DNA of 64,000 nt, from NCBI RefSeq assembly GCF_018122595.1, contig NZ_JAGRQH010000005.1, positions 87,837 to 151,836 of the forward strand, written 5' to 3'. Below the pieces are notes generated by a model. The model had not been told where the DNA came from. It was given only the letters and a program-made list of their open reading frames with translations, and made no database searches. The DNA is from Neokomagataea anthophila. GTDB lineage: Bacteria > Pseudomonadota > Alphaproteobacteria > Acetobacterales > Acetobacteraceae. Shown here one piece after another: positions 34,254 through 42,330 of this stretch. Each line of letters opens with the position of its first letter. The first letter of the stretch is position 1. The translations under genes and the position numbers were made by a program.

Positions 34254-35273
34254 ATGGCAGTAAAAGTTGCAATTAACGGTTTTGGACGTATCGGTCGTCT
34301 TGTCCTTCGTGGCATTATCGAAAGCGGACGTACAGACGTTGAAGTCGTTGCGATCAACGATCTTGGCTCAGTAGAGGCAAATGCCCACCTTCTGGCGCAT
34401 GACAGTGTGCATGGCGCACTGCCCGGAACAGTACGCGCTGAAGGTAGCAGCCTGATTATTGAAGCAAATGGCCGTACCTATGGCCCGATCACGGTATCTG
34501 CTGAGCGTGATCCTTCTAAAGTTCCGTTCCAAGGCGTTGACGTCGCTATGGAGTGCACGGGTCTGTTCACATCACGTGATAAGGCTGCGGCTCTTCTTGA
34601 AGCAGGCGCTAAGCGCGTTGTTGTTTCCGCACCGGCTTCCGATGCAGACGCAACAATCGTGTTCGGTGTGAATAATGATGCCCTCACGCCAGATATGAAG
34701 ATCATCTCTAACGCATCATGCACGACGAACTGCTTGGCTCCAGTTGCCAGCGTTCTGGATGAAGCGTTTGGCATTGAGCGTGGCTATATGGTCACGATCC
34801 ATTCTTACACAGGTGATCAACGCACCGTGGATACCCTGCATAAGGACCCACGTCGCGCACGTGCCGCAGCACTGAACATGATCCCAACATCAACGGGCGC
34901 TGCTCGTGCGGTGGGTCTGGTTCTGCCACACTTGAAAGGCAAGCTGGACGGTACGGCTATCCGCGTTCCTACACCGAACGTATCGCTCGTTTCTTTGGAC
35001 TTCGTGCCAGCCAAGAAGCCTGCTTCCATTGAGGAAGTGAACGATGTTGTTCGTGCAGCGTCAGAAGGTAAGCTTAAGGGCATTCTGAACTACAACACGG
35101 CACCGTTGGTGAGCTCGGACTTCAATCATTGCAAGGCGTCATCAACCTATGATGCAACGCAAACGGCATTGATTGACGGTGGTGAGCTGGTTCGTATCTG
35201 TGCTTGGTATGACAATGAGTGGGGCTTCTCCAACCGTATGGCCGATACGGCAGCTCTGTTCGGGAGCCTCTAA
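34254..35273 (+). CDS. gap: Glyceraldehyde-3-phosphate dehydrogenase, type I
   Basis: A 339-residue NAD-dependent GAPDH, reaction GAP + Pi + NAD to 1,3-bisphosphoglycerate. NAD binding is at [15 protein letters not shown], the catalytic Cys in [12 protein letters not shown], and the downstream [27 protein letters not shown] and [12 protein letters not shown] are characteristic. Val/Asn-Asp near the adenosine ribose (INDLG) indicate NAD rather than NADP use. pgk follows with only 2 bases between stop and ATG, so the two are cotranscribed. Confidence 0.97.
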   Translation: MAVKVAINGFGRIGRLVLRGIIESGRTDVEVVAINDLGSVEANAHLLAHDSVHGALPGTVRAEGSSLIIEANGRTYGPITVSAERDPSKVPFQGVDVAMECTGLFTSRDKAAALLEAGAKRVVVSAPASDADATIVFGVNNDALTPDMKIISNASCTTNCLAPVASVLDEAFGIERGYMVTIHSYTGDQRTVDTLHKDPRRARAAALNMIPTSTGAARAVGLVLPHLKGKLDGTAIRVPTPNVSLVSLDFVPAKKPASIEEVNDVVRAASEGKLKGILNYNTAPLVSSDFNHCKASSTYDATQTALIDGGELVRICAWYDNEWGFSNRMADTAALFGSL

Positions 35274-35275
35274 TC

Positions 35276-36490
35276 ATGGCTTTCCGCACGTTGGATAGCT
35301 TGGAAGCACGCGGTAAACGCGTGCTTCTCCGGGCAGACCTGAATGTGCCGATGCATGACGGCGTCATCACCGACACGACGCGCTTAGAGCGTGTGGCACC
35401 AACAATTCGTGAATTGTCTGAAAAAGGCGCACGAGTTGTTGTCCTGAGCCATTTTGACCGCCCGAAGGGGAAGGTTGTTCCGGCTATGTCGTTGCGTCCA
35501 ATCGCGGCGAAGCTGGGGGAAGTGCTGGGGACGTCGGTATCATTTGTACCGGATTGTGTTGGGCCGACTGTGGCAAATGCGGTTTCTGAACTGAAGGACG
35601 GTGACGTTCTGGTTTTGGAAAACACACGTTTCCACGCTGGTGAAGAAGCAAATGATGCTGAGTTCGCAAAGGCTTTGGCCGCGAACGGTGATGTCTTTGT
35701 GAATGACGCTTTCTCAGCAGCGCATCGTGCACATGCCTCTACAGAAGGCGTGGCGCATGCATTATCCGCTTTTGCTGGGCGTTTGATGGAAGCTGAACTA
35801 TCAGCACTCTCTGCGGCTTTAGAAAACCCAGAGCGCCCCGTCGGTGCGGTCATTGGGGGTTCTAAAATTTCCACGAAGCTCGATCTGATTGGGAACGTGC
35901 TCGCAAAGGTTGATGTTCTGTTCATCACCGGCGCTATGGCAAATACGTTCTTGGCAGCGGAAGGTGTGTCTGTCGGTAAATCTTTGCAAGAGCAAGATAT
36001 GCACGCTACGGCACGGGAAATTTCAGCACGCGCCAAAGAAGTCGGATGTGAGATTGTCTTGCCTGTTGACGCGGTTGTTTCGCGTGAGTTCAAGGCAGGG
36101 GCGGCTTCAGAAGTTTGTTCTGTGAAGGCAGTTCCGGCTGATACGATGATTCTTGATGCAGGGCCGGAAACGGTTGAGCTGATTAAGAAGCGTCTGGCTG
36201 GTTTGAAGACGCTCGTTTGGAACGGTCCGCTTGGTGCGTTCGAAATTGAGCCCTTTGATAAGGCTACGGTTGCTGTGGCGCAGGAAGCTGCACGCCTGAC
36301 GCAACTGGGGCAGTTGCGTACAGTGGCCGGTGGTGGTGACACGGTTTCAGCACTGCGTCATGCAGGTGCCGCAGATAAGATGAGCTATGTCTCAACAGCT
36401 GGTGGTGCATTCCTTGAGTGGTTGGAAGGTAAAGTTCTTCCGGGCATTGAGGTTCTGCGCGCAAGTGGTCATGACCTTGGCCTCGGCTAA
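35276..36490 (+). CDS. pgk: Phosphoglycerate kinase
   Basis: A 404-residue enzyme that converts 1,3-bisphosphoglycerate and ADP to 3-phosphoglycerate and ATP. The N-terminal [23 protein letters not shown] and SHFDRPKGK hold the substrate arginine/basic patch. Later come [25 protein letters not shown], and the C-terminal ATP motif [12 protein letters not shown] with [14 protein letters not shown] 35276 has GGAG 10 bases upstream; longer in-frame starts lie inside gap. A perfect hairpin follows the stop. Confidence 0.97.
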   Translation: MAFRTLDSLEARGKRVLLRADLNVPMHDGVITDTTRLERVAPTIRELSEKGARVVVLSHFDRPKGKVVPAMSLRPIAAKLGEVLGTSVSFVPDCVGPTVANAVSELKDGDVLVLENTRFHAGEEANDAEFAKALAANGDVFVNDAFSAAHRAHASTEGVAHALSAFAGRLMEAELSALSAALENPERPVGAVIGGSKISTKLDLIGNVLAKVDVLFITGAMANTFLAAEGVSVGKSLQEQDMHATAREISARAKEVGCEIVLPVDAVVSREFKAGAASEVCSVKAVPADTMILDAGPETVELIKKRLAGLKTLVWNGPLGAFEIEPFDKATVAVAQEAARLTQLGQLRTVAGGGDTVSALRHAGAADKMSYVSTAGGAFLEWLEGKVLPGIEVLRASGHDLGLG

Positions 36491-36498
36491 AGCTACAA

Positions 36499-36532
36499 AA
36501 CGCCGTGCGGAGGGACACCTCGGCACGGCGTT
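36499..36532 (+). terminator. Hairpin after pgk
   Basis: A 10-bp perfect stem (36499-36508 with 36523-36532) is followed by GCACTTTGG. The T-run is weak, so termination is probable but not certain. Confidence 0.55.
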
Positions 36533-36629
36533 GCACTTTGGTTAATAACATTTTGTATCTTAGCGAAATAATTGTGTTTCAATTGTTGCGCAGCGCGGTC
36601 GCTATAGCGCAAAACTAAGAAGTGTTAAT

Positions 36630-37094
36630 ATGAACCTTCTTGGAACACCTTCGCCAATGTCCATAATCCTTACACGGTGTGTAGTGTCCGTTTTTCTTGG
36701 CTTGGTTATGTCTGGGGCTGGAGGGGCATTGTGTGCGGCTGAGAAAGTGGAAAGCAGTGCTTTTCACAAGATGTATCGTAATACAAAAATTATGGAAATG
36801 ACGGCAGATCCGCGTGTTGGTGCGCGGTTGATGCATACAATGGCAAGGCCCTCTGAGACTTCTAAAGGGGAGGGGGTACCGCATGGTTTTGTGCCAGCGC
36901 CTTTGCCTGATGATGATATGTCAGCACCAATAGTACAGAAAGATAATACGGACCCATATTTACGGCCGCAGTTTTATCATCGGCGTATTGTGAACGCGAA
37001 TGGTATGCAGACGAATGCCCACGACGATGAAAATCGCCGCGGGCACGGTGATCTGTCAGGCGGTGTTGCGTTAACGGTCCCGCTATCTCAATAA
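36630..37094 (+). CDS. Putative secreted protein
   Basis: A 154-residue protein with an N-terminal signal segment (TRCVVSVFLGLVMSGAGGALCA) and a predicted cleavage near LCA-AE. The mature part is low in hydrophobicity with many His, Met, Asp and Pro and no recognised domain. AAGAAG lies just before the ATG at 36630; ATG 36657 would shorten the n-region. It sits alone between the gap-pgk terminator and the convergent rpoH gene. I do not know its function. Confidence 0.6.
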   Translation: MNLLGTPSPMSIILTRCVVSVFLGLVMSGAGGALCAAEKVESSAFHKMYRNTKIMEMTADPRVGARLMHTMARPSETSKGEGVPHGFVPAPLPDDDMSAPIVQKDNTDPYLRPQFYHRRIVNANGMQTNAHDDENRRGHGDLSGGVALTVPLSQ

Positions 37095-37124
37095 GCGTTC
37101 GCGCTTGCTCCGAAGAGCAAGGTT

Positions 37125-38018
37125 TCAGTCTTGGAAGCCGCTTTCTTTCCGGCGGCGTTCAACTTCAGAGGCCATGGCTTTTTGTAGTTTTTCCATGGCG
37201 CGCGCTTCAATCTGGCGGATGCGCTCCCGAGAGACACCGTAATGGTGTGACAGTGTTTCGAGGGTCTGAGGCTCTTCTTTGAGGCGGCGTTCAGACAAGA
37301 TATGACGTTCACGCTCATTCAGAGTCATCAATGCCTGATCCAGAAGAGCTTTGCGGCCGCTGAACTCTTCAGAATCTGCAAAACTTTCTTCTTGGTTTTC
37401 GTGCTCATCGACTAACCAATCCTGCCACTCGCCGTCGCCGTCTAAGCGCAGGGGAGCATTAAGGCTATGATCTGGCGCGGCAAGACGTTGGTTCATAGAT
37501 TGAACGTCTTGCTCTGGTACACCCAGAGTCGTGGCGATATCCGTCACTTGCTCAGGGCGCAAATCACCATCATCAATGGCCTGCATCTGCCCTTTCAGGC
37601 GACGCAAATTGAAGAAAAGTTTTTTTTGCGATGCCGTTGTGCCCATCTTAACCAGGGACCAACTGTGCAGAATGTACTCTTGCATTGCTGCGCGGATCCA
37701 CCACATGGCATAGGTCGCCAAGCGGAAACCACGATCTGGGTCGAACCGGCGCACGGCTTGCATCATGCCGATATTGCCTTCGCTGATCAGTTCATTCACG
37801 GGCAAGCCGTAGCCACGATAGCCCATTGCGATTTTTGCAACCAAGCGCAGATGGGACGTGACGAGCCGATGTGCGGCTTTGACGTCTTGCTTGGACTGCC
37901 AGCGGCGCGACAGATCTAATTCTTCCTGCGGGGTAAGCAGTGGGAATTTACGAATCTTTTGCAGATACTGGGTCAGGTTGCTTTCTGGCCCAACAGATAT
38001 GACGGCGGGAGATGCCAT
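37125..38018 (-). CDS. rpoH: RNA polymerase sigma factor RpoH (sigma-32)
   Basis: Heat-shock sigma factor of 297 residues. Region 2 is seen as HRLVTSHLRLVAKIAMGYRGYGLPVNELISEGNIGMMQAV and RRFDPDRGFRLATYAMWWIRAAMQEYIL, and region 4 as LETLSHHYGVSRERIRQIEARAMEKL. The RpoH box QKKLFFNLRR is at residues 131-140, which distinguishes it from RpoD. It directs chaperone and protease genes after heat stress. Its leader contains a good promoter and several hairpins, one over the ribosome site (described separately), so translation may be temperature-controlled. The gene is downstream of rluD on the same strand, with 247 bases between. Confidence 0.95.
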   Translation of the reverse strand: MASPAVISVGPESNLTQYLQKIRKFPLLTPQEELDLSRRWQSKQDVKAAHRLVTSHLRLVAKIAMGYRGYGLPVNELISEGNIGMMQAVRRFDPDRGFRLATYAMWWIRAAMQEYILHSWSLVKMGTTASQKKLFFNLRRLKGQMQAIDDGDLRPEQVTDIATTLGVPEQDVQSMNQRLAAPDHSLNAPLRLDGDGEWQDWLVDEHENQEESFADSEEFSGRKALLDQALMTLNERERHILSERRLKEEPQTLETLSHHYGVSRERIRQIEARAMEKLQKAMASEVERRRKESGFQD

Positions 38019-38215
38019 GTACGATCACTCCTTTCGCCTGGAGAACCTCGAGGCTGGACGTTCGTTGTCTGTTTTATAGATGTACGAACGAAGAGCCGTT
38101 GGGTTTCTTCACCAGGTGACGCGGTCGGGATTTTTGATGTCCCCGCCTGCATCCCCCATTTTGGGCCTCTGCAGACGGTACGATCCACTCCGGTGGTGCG
38201 TCACTCCATCCAGAT
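38019..38215 (-). promoter_or_regulatory. Structured 5' leader of rpoH
   Basis: About 197 bases lie between the expected transcript start and the ATG. A 7-bp helix (38198-38204 with 38116-38122) encloses an 81-base block; inside it 38170-38178 pairs with 38143-38151 over 9 bp (one G-U), capped by a CCC/GGG loop stem. A second hairpin is 38084-38090 with 38059-38065 (7 bp). Closest to the start, CTCC/GGAG (38028-38031 with 38040-38043) covers the AAGGAG ribosome site, a layout expected of an RNA thermometer. I do not recognise a known riboswitch class. Confidence 0.5.
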
Positions 38216-38222
38216 TGCCTGT

Positions 38223-38251
38223 TTTATGACAGGTTAAACCGAATAAGTCAA
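38223..38251 (-). promoter_or_regulatory. Sigma-70-type promoter of rpoH
   Basis: On the minus strand TTGACT (38246-38251) is followed after 17 bases by CATAAA (38223-38228). The spacing is ideal and the hexamers near consensus. Transcription would start near 38215. Confidence 0.65.
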
Positions 38252-38265
38252 ATATTAAAAAAGGT

Positions 38266-39234
38266 TTACCCGATTAATGACTGCTGCAATTCGTGGAAAT
38301 CGGCAGGAAGGGGAGTCTCAAATTCGAGGTTTTTGCCAGTTCTAGGGTGCACAAAGCCCAGTCGTGCCGCGTGTAGAGCTTGGCGTGGGAAGTCGAGTGC
38401 GGCCTCACGAGCTTCAGGAGGGAGGGGGCGTGCAGCACCGGGTATACGGCGCAGATAGACAGGGTCTCCAACGAGTGGGTGGCCTGCATGTGCCATGTGG
38501 ACGCGAATTTGATGAGTGCGACCGGTCGCAAGGCGACATTCCACTAATGAAACGCTGGCGTGGTAAGAATTGAGCAGTTTGAAGCGGGTGAGAGCCACTT
38601 TGCCGCCGGATGTGACGACGGCCATGCGTTTACGGTCTCGCTTATCTCGGCCGATAGATCCGTCGAATTCACCTTGTGGGGGCAGCAATCCCCAAGCGAG
38701 CGCATTGTAGGCACGGTCAATGTCACGCGCAGCAAACGCTTCAGAAAGAGCATTGTGGGCCAGCGATGTTTTGGCAATGACCATGACGCCCGATGTGTCT
38801 TTATCCAAGCGATGGACAATCCCTGGGCGCTTTTCTCCGCCGATTCCTTCGAATCCCTCACCGCAATGGCCAAGTAAGGCATTGACCAGTGTGCCGCGCT
38901 CATTGCCGGGCGCTGGATGTGTGACAAGGCCTGCTTGTTTGTCGATGACGATCAGATCACGATCTTCGTACAAAATGGTGAGTGGAATATTTTCCGCTTC
39001 TGGTCGTGCCGGGGTCGGTGGTGGGAAGGAGAGGAGAAAAGACTGTCCTTCCTTTAGAATTTCAGAAGGGTTGTCAGCGGGGGCGCCATTTTTTTGGAGA
39101 TGGCCGCCTTCAATCAGGCTCTTGACCCGTGAGCGGGAAATCGTGCCGATGGCTTCAGCAAGTGCACGGTCGACTCTTTGCCCAATTAAAGGGGTATCGA
39201 CGGTGAGCAGGAAAGGTGTGAGAGGGTCAGACAT
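38266..39234 (-). CDS. rluD: Ribosomal large-subunit pseudouridine synthase RluD
   Basis: RluA-family enzyme of 322 residues. An S4 RNA-binding domain (residues 15-70, DRALAEAIGTISRSRVKSLIEGGHLQKNG) precedes the catalytic domain with Asp144 in VHRLDKDTSGVMVIAK. The C-terminal TGRTHQIRVHMAHAGHPLVGDPVY is diagnostic. RluD modifies uridines of helix 69 in 23S rRNA (U1911, 1915, 1917). The ATG at 39234 has no visible ribosome site; its start codon overlaps that of the divergent DUF6476 gene by two bases (CATG). An internal start in the S4 domain is less likely. Confidence 0.92.
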   Translation of the reverse strand: MSDPLTPFLLTVDTPLIGQRVDRALAEAIGTISRSRVKSLIEGGHLQKNGAPADNPSEILKEGQSFLLSFPPPTPARPEAENIPLTILYEDRDLIVIDKQAGLVTHPAPGNERGTLVNALLGHCGEGFEGIGGEKRPGIVHRLDKDTSGVMVIAKTSLAHNALSEAFAARDIDRAYNALAWGLLPPQGEFDGSIGRDKRDRKRMAVVTSGGKVALTRFKLLNSYHASVSLVECRLATGRTHQIRVHMAHAGHPLVGDPVYLRRIPGAARPLPPEAREAALDFPRQALHAARLGFVHPRTGKNLEFETPLPADFHELQQSLIG

Positions 39235-39595
39235 GGATATGAATGTAGCGAAACAAGAGCATGGCGGCGAGTCCGGTGGATCAAAAGCGTTATTGGCGTT
39301 GGTGATTGGGATGGGCGTATTGATCGTAATTGGTGTTGCGGTGTTGATTGGTGTGGTGGTGACGCGGATTATGCATGGCCATCATGCCGCACAAACCTCT
39401 GTTCCAGCTAACGTTGAGCATGCCGAGAAAGTGACGATTCCACTTTTGCGCGGTGAACATATTACGCGTGTTATCGCGATGAATGACGGGGACTTGGCTG
39501 TTTCTGTTCAGGGCGATGCAGGCGAACGTCTTTTCGTTTGGGACCCAGAAAGTGGGCGTGTTGTCTCCGAAGCCGTCTTTATTCCTGCGCCCTAA
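39233..39595 (+). CDS. DUF6476 family single-pass membrane protein
   Basis: A 120-residue protein, DUF6476. One transmembrane helix, about residues 18-42 (ALLALVIGMGVLIVIGVAVLIGVVV), follows a short charged N-terminus; the periplasmic part ends with a WDPESGRVVSEAVFI strand, resembling a single beta-propeller blade motif. AGAGGG stands 7 bases before ATG 39233. Its start codon overlaps that of rluD by two bases in opposite direction, so the promoters must lie inside the neighbouring coding regions. Its function is unknown. Its end overlaps the arsR gene by four bases. Confidence 0.75.
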   Translation: MDMNVAKQEHGGESGGSKALLALVIGMGVLIVIGVAVLIGVVVTRIMHGHHAAQTSVPANVEHAEKVTIPLLRGEHITRVIAMNDGDLAVSVQGDAGERLFVWDPESGRVVSEAVFIPAP

Positions 39596-39900
39596 GATGT
39601 GATGCGTGGCGTAAGGATGGATGTCATTAGGCCGGGGAAATACAGGTCTAACTCCTTACGCCGTAAAGAATTATAATGATGCAGCCCTTCAACGCGGGTT
39701 TGTAGAATACCGCTCTCTCTCAAGACATGAAAATGGTGAGACATGCTGGATTTAGGGCGGTTGCGTAGGAGTTCTGCGCAGGTTGCCTCGCCTTGTTCAT
39801 GCAGTTGACGCACGATTTCCAAGCGAATGGGATCAGCAAGAGCGCGCAGGACTGTGAGTAGGTCGATAGATGAGAGGTCGGGGTTATCAAGATACGGCAT
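39592..39900 (-). CDS. ArsR family transcriptional regulator
   Basis: A 102-residue ArsR/SmtB winged-helix repressor. The helix-turn-helix is in LRALADPIRLEIVRQLHEQGEATCAELLRNRPKSSMSHHFHVLRESGI. It has one Cys (ATCAEL) near the recognition helix and no metal-binding CxC pair, so it is more likely a redox or electrophile sensor than a metal sensor. It faces the old yellow enzyme gene with a perfect palindrome between them and probably represses that gene and itself. Confidence 0.9.
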   Translation of the reverse strand: MPYLDNPDLSSIDLLTVLRALADPIRLEIVRQLHEQGEATCAELLRNRPKSSMSHHFHVLRESGILQTRVEGLHHYNSLRRKELDLYFPGLMTSILTPRITS

Positions 39901-39927
39901 GAGGCAAATATCCCTGCTTGCCTTTGT

Positions 39928-39962
39928 TTGGCAATGTTTTTAAGGTTCGATATGTATCGAAC
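39928..39962 (+). promoter_or_regulatory. Promoter and ArsR operator of the old yellow enzyme gene
   Basis: TTGGCA (39928-39933) and TATGTA (39951-39956) are spaced 17 bases. The -10 sits in the centre of a perfect dyad, GTTCGATA-TG-TATCGAAC (39945-39962). A repressor bound here would block the polymerase directly. Confidence 0.65.
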
Positions 39963-39993
39963 TAACGCTTATGCGTGAGCAGGAGTTTACAAA

Positions 39994-41067
39994 ATGCCTT
40001 CTCTTTTTGATGCCATTAATCTTGGCGGATTTACGGCAAAAAATCGCGTTATCATGGCCCCTTTGACGCGTGCGCGGTCTCAGGTGGACGCTGTACCAAC
40101 GGCGCTGATGGCTGAATATTATGGCCAGCGTGCTACTGCGGGCGTGATTATCAGTGAAGCAACGGGAATTTCACGTGAAGGACTCGGGTGGCCGAATGCT
40201 CCGGGCATTTGGTCGGATGAGCAAGTTGAGGCGTGGAAGCTGGTCACGGAGGCGGTCCACCAAAAGGGCGGTAAAATTGTGTGCCAGTTGTGGCATATGG
40301 GACGGATGGTACATTCTTCGGTCACCGGAGTGCAGCCTGTTTCGCCGTCTGCTACAGCGGCCCCCGGTGAAGCGCATACTTATGAAGGTAAAAAACCTTA
40401 TGAGGTGGCACGCTCGGTCGATGCGGATGATATCGCGCGTATTTTGAATGATTATGAACGTGCTGCACGTAATGCGCTGGCCGCTGGTTTCGATGGTGTG
40501 CAGGTACATGCAGCGAACGGGTATCTGATTGATCAGTTTCTGCGCGATAGCACCAATCATCGAGACGATGCGTATGGTGGTGTGCCAGAAAATCGGGTCC
40601 GTTTTTTGCGCGAAGTTGTTGAGCGTGTGGTTGCGGTTGTTGGTGCAGATCGTGTTTCTGTTCGCTTGTCACCTAACGGTGATACGCAAGGTTGTATTGA
40701 TAGTAACCCAGAAACAGTGTTTGTGCCTGCTGTTGAAGAGCTAGAGCGTTTAGGGGTTGCATGGCTGGAATTGCGTGAAGTTGGTGAAAACAGCACTTTC
40801 GGTCGTACAGATCAGCCGAAGCTTTCCCCGGTTTTGCGTAAAGTGTTCACGCGTCCGCTGGTTTTGAATCAAGATTATACGCGTGAAGAAGCGATTGCTG
40901 CAGTTGAAGACGGTATAGCAGACGCCATCTCATTTGGTCGTAAGTTTATTAGTAACCCAGATCTGGTACTGCGTTTGCAAAAGAACTTACCACTTTCTGA
41001 GGGGGATATGGCCACGTGGTATCGTCCCGGCCCTGAGGGTTATACAGACTATTTGACAGCAGAATAA
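39994..41067 (+). CDS. Old yellow enzyme-type alkene reductase
   Basis: FMN-dependent NAD(P)H:ene-reductase of 357 residues, NemA/XenA group. Visible motifs are NRVIMAPLTRARS at the N-terminus, CQLWHMGRM (substrate-side), and the FDGVQVHAANGYLIDQFLRDSTNHRDDAYGG stretch with the conserved His/Asn pair that binds the carbonyl substrate. It reduces activated C=C bonds of enones and nitro-compounds and helps in electrophile detoxification. AGGAG lies 8 bases before ATG. The divergent ArsR gene and the operator in between suggest induction by electrophiles. Confidence 0.95.
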   Translation: MPSLFDAINLGGFTAKNRVIMAPLTRARSQVDAVPTALMAEYYGQRATAGVIISEATGISREGLGWPNAPGIWSDEQVEAWKLVTEAVHQKGGKIVCQLWHMGRMVHSSVTGVQPVSPSATAAPGEAHTYEGKKPYEVARSVDADDIARILNDYERAARNALAAGFDGVQVHAANGYLIDQFLRDSTNHRDDAYGGVPENRVRFLREVVERVVAVVGADRVSVRLSPNGDTQGCIDSNPETVFVPAVEELERLGVAWLELREVGENSTFGRTDQPKLSPVLRKVFTRPLVLNQDYTREEAIAAVEDGIADAISFGRKFISNPDLVLRLQKNLPLSEGDMATWYRPGPEGYTDYLTAE

Positions 41068-41072
41068 AAACG

Positions 41073-41090
41073 ACCAGCCAGTGTGCTGGT
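41073..41090 (+). terminator. Possible terminator after the old yellow enzyme gene
   Basis: A 6-bp stem ACCAGC/GCTGGT with loop CAGTGT is followed by TATTGTTATAA. The U-run is imperfect. Confidence 0.4.
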
Positions 41091-41105
41091 TATTGTTATA
41101 ATGCT

Positions 41106-41134
41106 CGGCATTCTCTTGAAAAAAGAGAATGCCG
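41106..41134. terminator. Long hairpin between the old yellow enzyme gene and rlmB
   Basis: A 10-bp perfect stem CGGCATTCTC/GAGAATGCCG with a 9-base loop lies in the convergent gap. Neither side has a full T-run. It may serve as a bidirectional terminator. Confidence 0.45.
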
Positions 41135-41165
41135 ATATGTCTTTAAATTTAGATGGTGCTAGTTT

Positions 41166-41960
41166 TTACGATGGGCGCGCTAATTCATATAGAGCAACGG
41201 CGGCTGCATTAGAGACGTTCAGACTCTCCATATTGCCTGGCATATATACACTGGCAATTTCATCACATGTTTCACGTGTAAGGCGACGTAGTCCCGCGCC
41301 TTCAGCGCCGAGAACAAGTGCTATGCGGCGTCCAGAAAATGTTGTGCCGTCTAGGCGTGTGCCGCCAGCATCCAGTCCGACGATCCAGAGGCCTTCGCGT
41401 TGCAAGGAAGCAAGGGCACGCGAGAGATTCACTTCACGTAAGATAGGTACAATATCGAGTGCGCCTGATGCGGCTTTTGCCATAGAGCCGCTTTCTTGCG
41501 GTGTGTTGCGGTCTTGCACGAGAACGGCGCAAGCGCCGAAAGCAGCAGCTGAACGCAAAATGGCACCGATATTACGGGGGTCTGTAACTTGATCCAAAAC
41601 GAGGACAGGGCCGGGTCGTGATAGTGCATCAAGAAAATGTGGTGGCGTGAGTGGCTCTACGCGCAGGCATACGCCTTGGTGCACGGCGTCGCGGTCACAG
41701 AGACGATCAAGGCGCTCACGGTCTACGACTTGTGGTGATACGCGGGCATGGGCGAATTGGGCTGAAGCCTCTTGGGTTGCCAGAAACTCGTGGATAACCC
41801 GTTCTGGGTTGTCCAAGGCAGCTTCTACGGCGTGGTGACCATAGATCCAGTATCCGGGTTGATTGCGGGTGGGGCGCCCTGCGCGTGAGGGAGCGGAAGC
41901 GTCATGTTCCTTGGGGAGGGAAATGCGCTTGGGGGAGGGGGAAGAAGTGCGTCTAGCCAT
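41166..41960 (-). CDS. rlmB: 23S rRNA (guanosine(2251)-2'-O)-methyltransferase RlmB
   Basis: SpoU/TrmH-family methyltransferase of 264 residues that modifies G2251 of 23S rRNA. The N-terminal L30-like substrate domain (WIYGHHAVEAALDNPERVIHEFL) is followed by the trefoil-knot catalytic domain with VLDQVTDPRNIGAILRSAAAFG (motif 1), ALVLGAEGAGLRRL (motif 2) and PGNMESLNVSNAAAVALYE (motif 3). The first 33 residues are basic and poorly conserved. tRNA-Tyr lies divergently just upstream of its start, an order common in Alphaproteobacteria. Confidence 0.93.
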   Translation of the reverse strand: MARRTSSPSPKRISLPKEHDASAPSRAGRPTRNQPGYWIYGHHAVEAALDNPERVIHEFLATQEASAQFAHARVSPQVVDRERLDRLCDRDAVHQGVCLRVEPLTPPHFLDALSRPGPVLVLDQVTDPRNIGAILRSAAAFGACAVLVQDRNTPQESGSMAKAASGALDIVPILREVNLSRALASLQREGLWIVGLDAGGTRLDGTTFSGRRIALVLGAEGAGLRRLTRETCDEIASVYMPGNMESLNVSNAAAVALYELARPS

Positions 41961-41987
41961 AAATTTTATATAATCGAAAAAAAGCGT

Positions 41988-42016
41988 TTGACATACCCAG
42001 TGATCCGACCTATCTA
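41988..42016 (+). promoter_or_regulatory. Promoter of tRNA-Tyr
   Basis: TTGACA (41988-41993) is followed after 17 bases by TATCTA (42011-42016), 13 bases before the tRNA. Strong consensus and spacing. Confidence 0.8.
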
Positions 42017-42028
42017 TCCACCCGTCCC

Positions 42029-42114
42029 GGAGAGGTGCCCGAGTGGCTAAAGGGGGCGGACTGTAAATCCGCTGGCGTACGCCTACGTTGGTTCGAATCC
42101 AACTCTCTCCACCA
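42029..42114 (+). tRNA. tRNA-Tyr (anticodon GTA)
   Basis: An 86-base class II tRNA. The acceptor stem GGAGAGG pairs with TCTCTCC (one wobble), followed by A73 and an encoded CCA. The anticodon stem CGGA/TCCG holds the loop CTGTAAA, with GTA. A long variable arm and the T-arm GGTTCGAATCC are seen. The terminator hairpin follows 32 bases later. Confidence 0.97.
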
Positions 42115-42145
42115 GGACGCTTTCCTTAAGGAAAGAATATTGAGG

Positions 42146-42193
42146 CCCATACTTAAGAAGCCCTAAGGGGATAATTAAGTATGGGTCTTTTTT
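42146..42193 (+). terminator. Terminator after tRNA-Tyr
   Basis: An 11-bp stem (CCCATACTTAA at 42146-42156 with TTAAGTATGGG at 42175-42185) with an 18-base loop is followed by TCTTTTTT. Confidence 0.8.
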
Positions 42194-42229
42194 GTTTGAT
42201 ATACAATCCCTTTCTATTAAATAAGACTT

Positions 42230-42250
42230 CACAAGTTTGTGCACTATATT
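42230..42250 (+). promoter_or_regulatory. Dyad and -10-like element upstream of oprB
   Basis: CACAA-GT-TTGTG (42230-42241) is a small palindrome directly followed by TATATT (42245-42250), 80 bases before the porin start. It could mark a regulated promoter for carbohydrate control, but the -35 is weak. Confidence 0.3.
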
Positions 42251-42330
42251 GGACTAGTTTAGGTCTAAATGAAGCGTTAAAAAGACATTTAAGTCACTTG
42301 AACGCTTCAGCAAGGGGGACGTTGCTGGAA

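Noticed and set aside
35122..36342. Long minus-strand ORF (406 codons) opposite pgk
   Set aside because: It is the mirror of a well-supported pgk gene, with a Ser/Ala/Thr-rich translation and no domain.
38070..38085. Second promoter of rpoH at a TATAAA sequence near the start
   Set aside because: On the minus strand TATAAA has no -35 at the right distance, and it lies within the loop of a hairpin.
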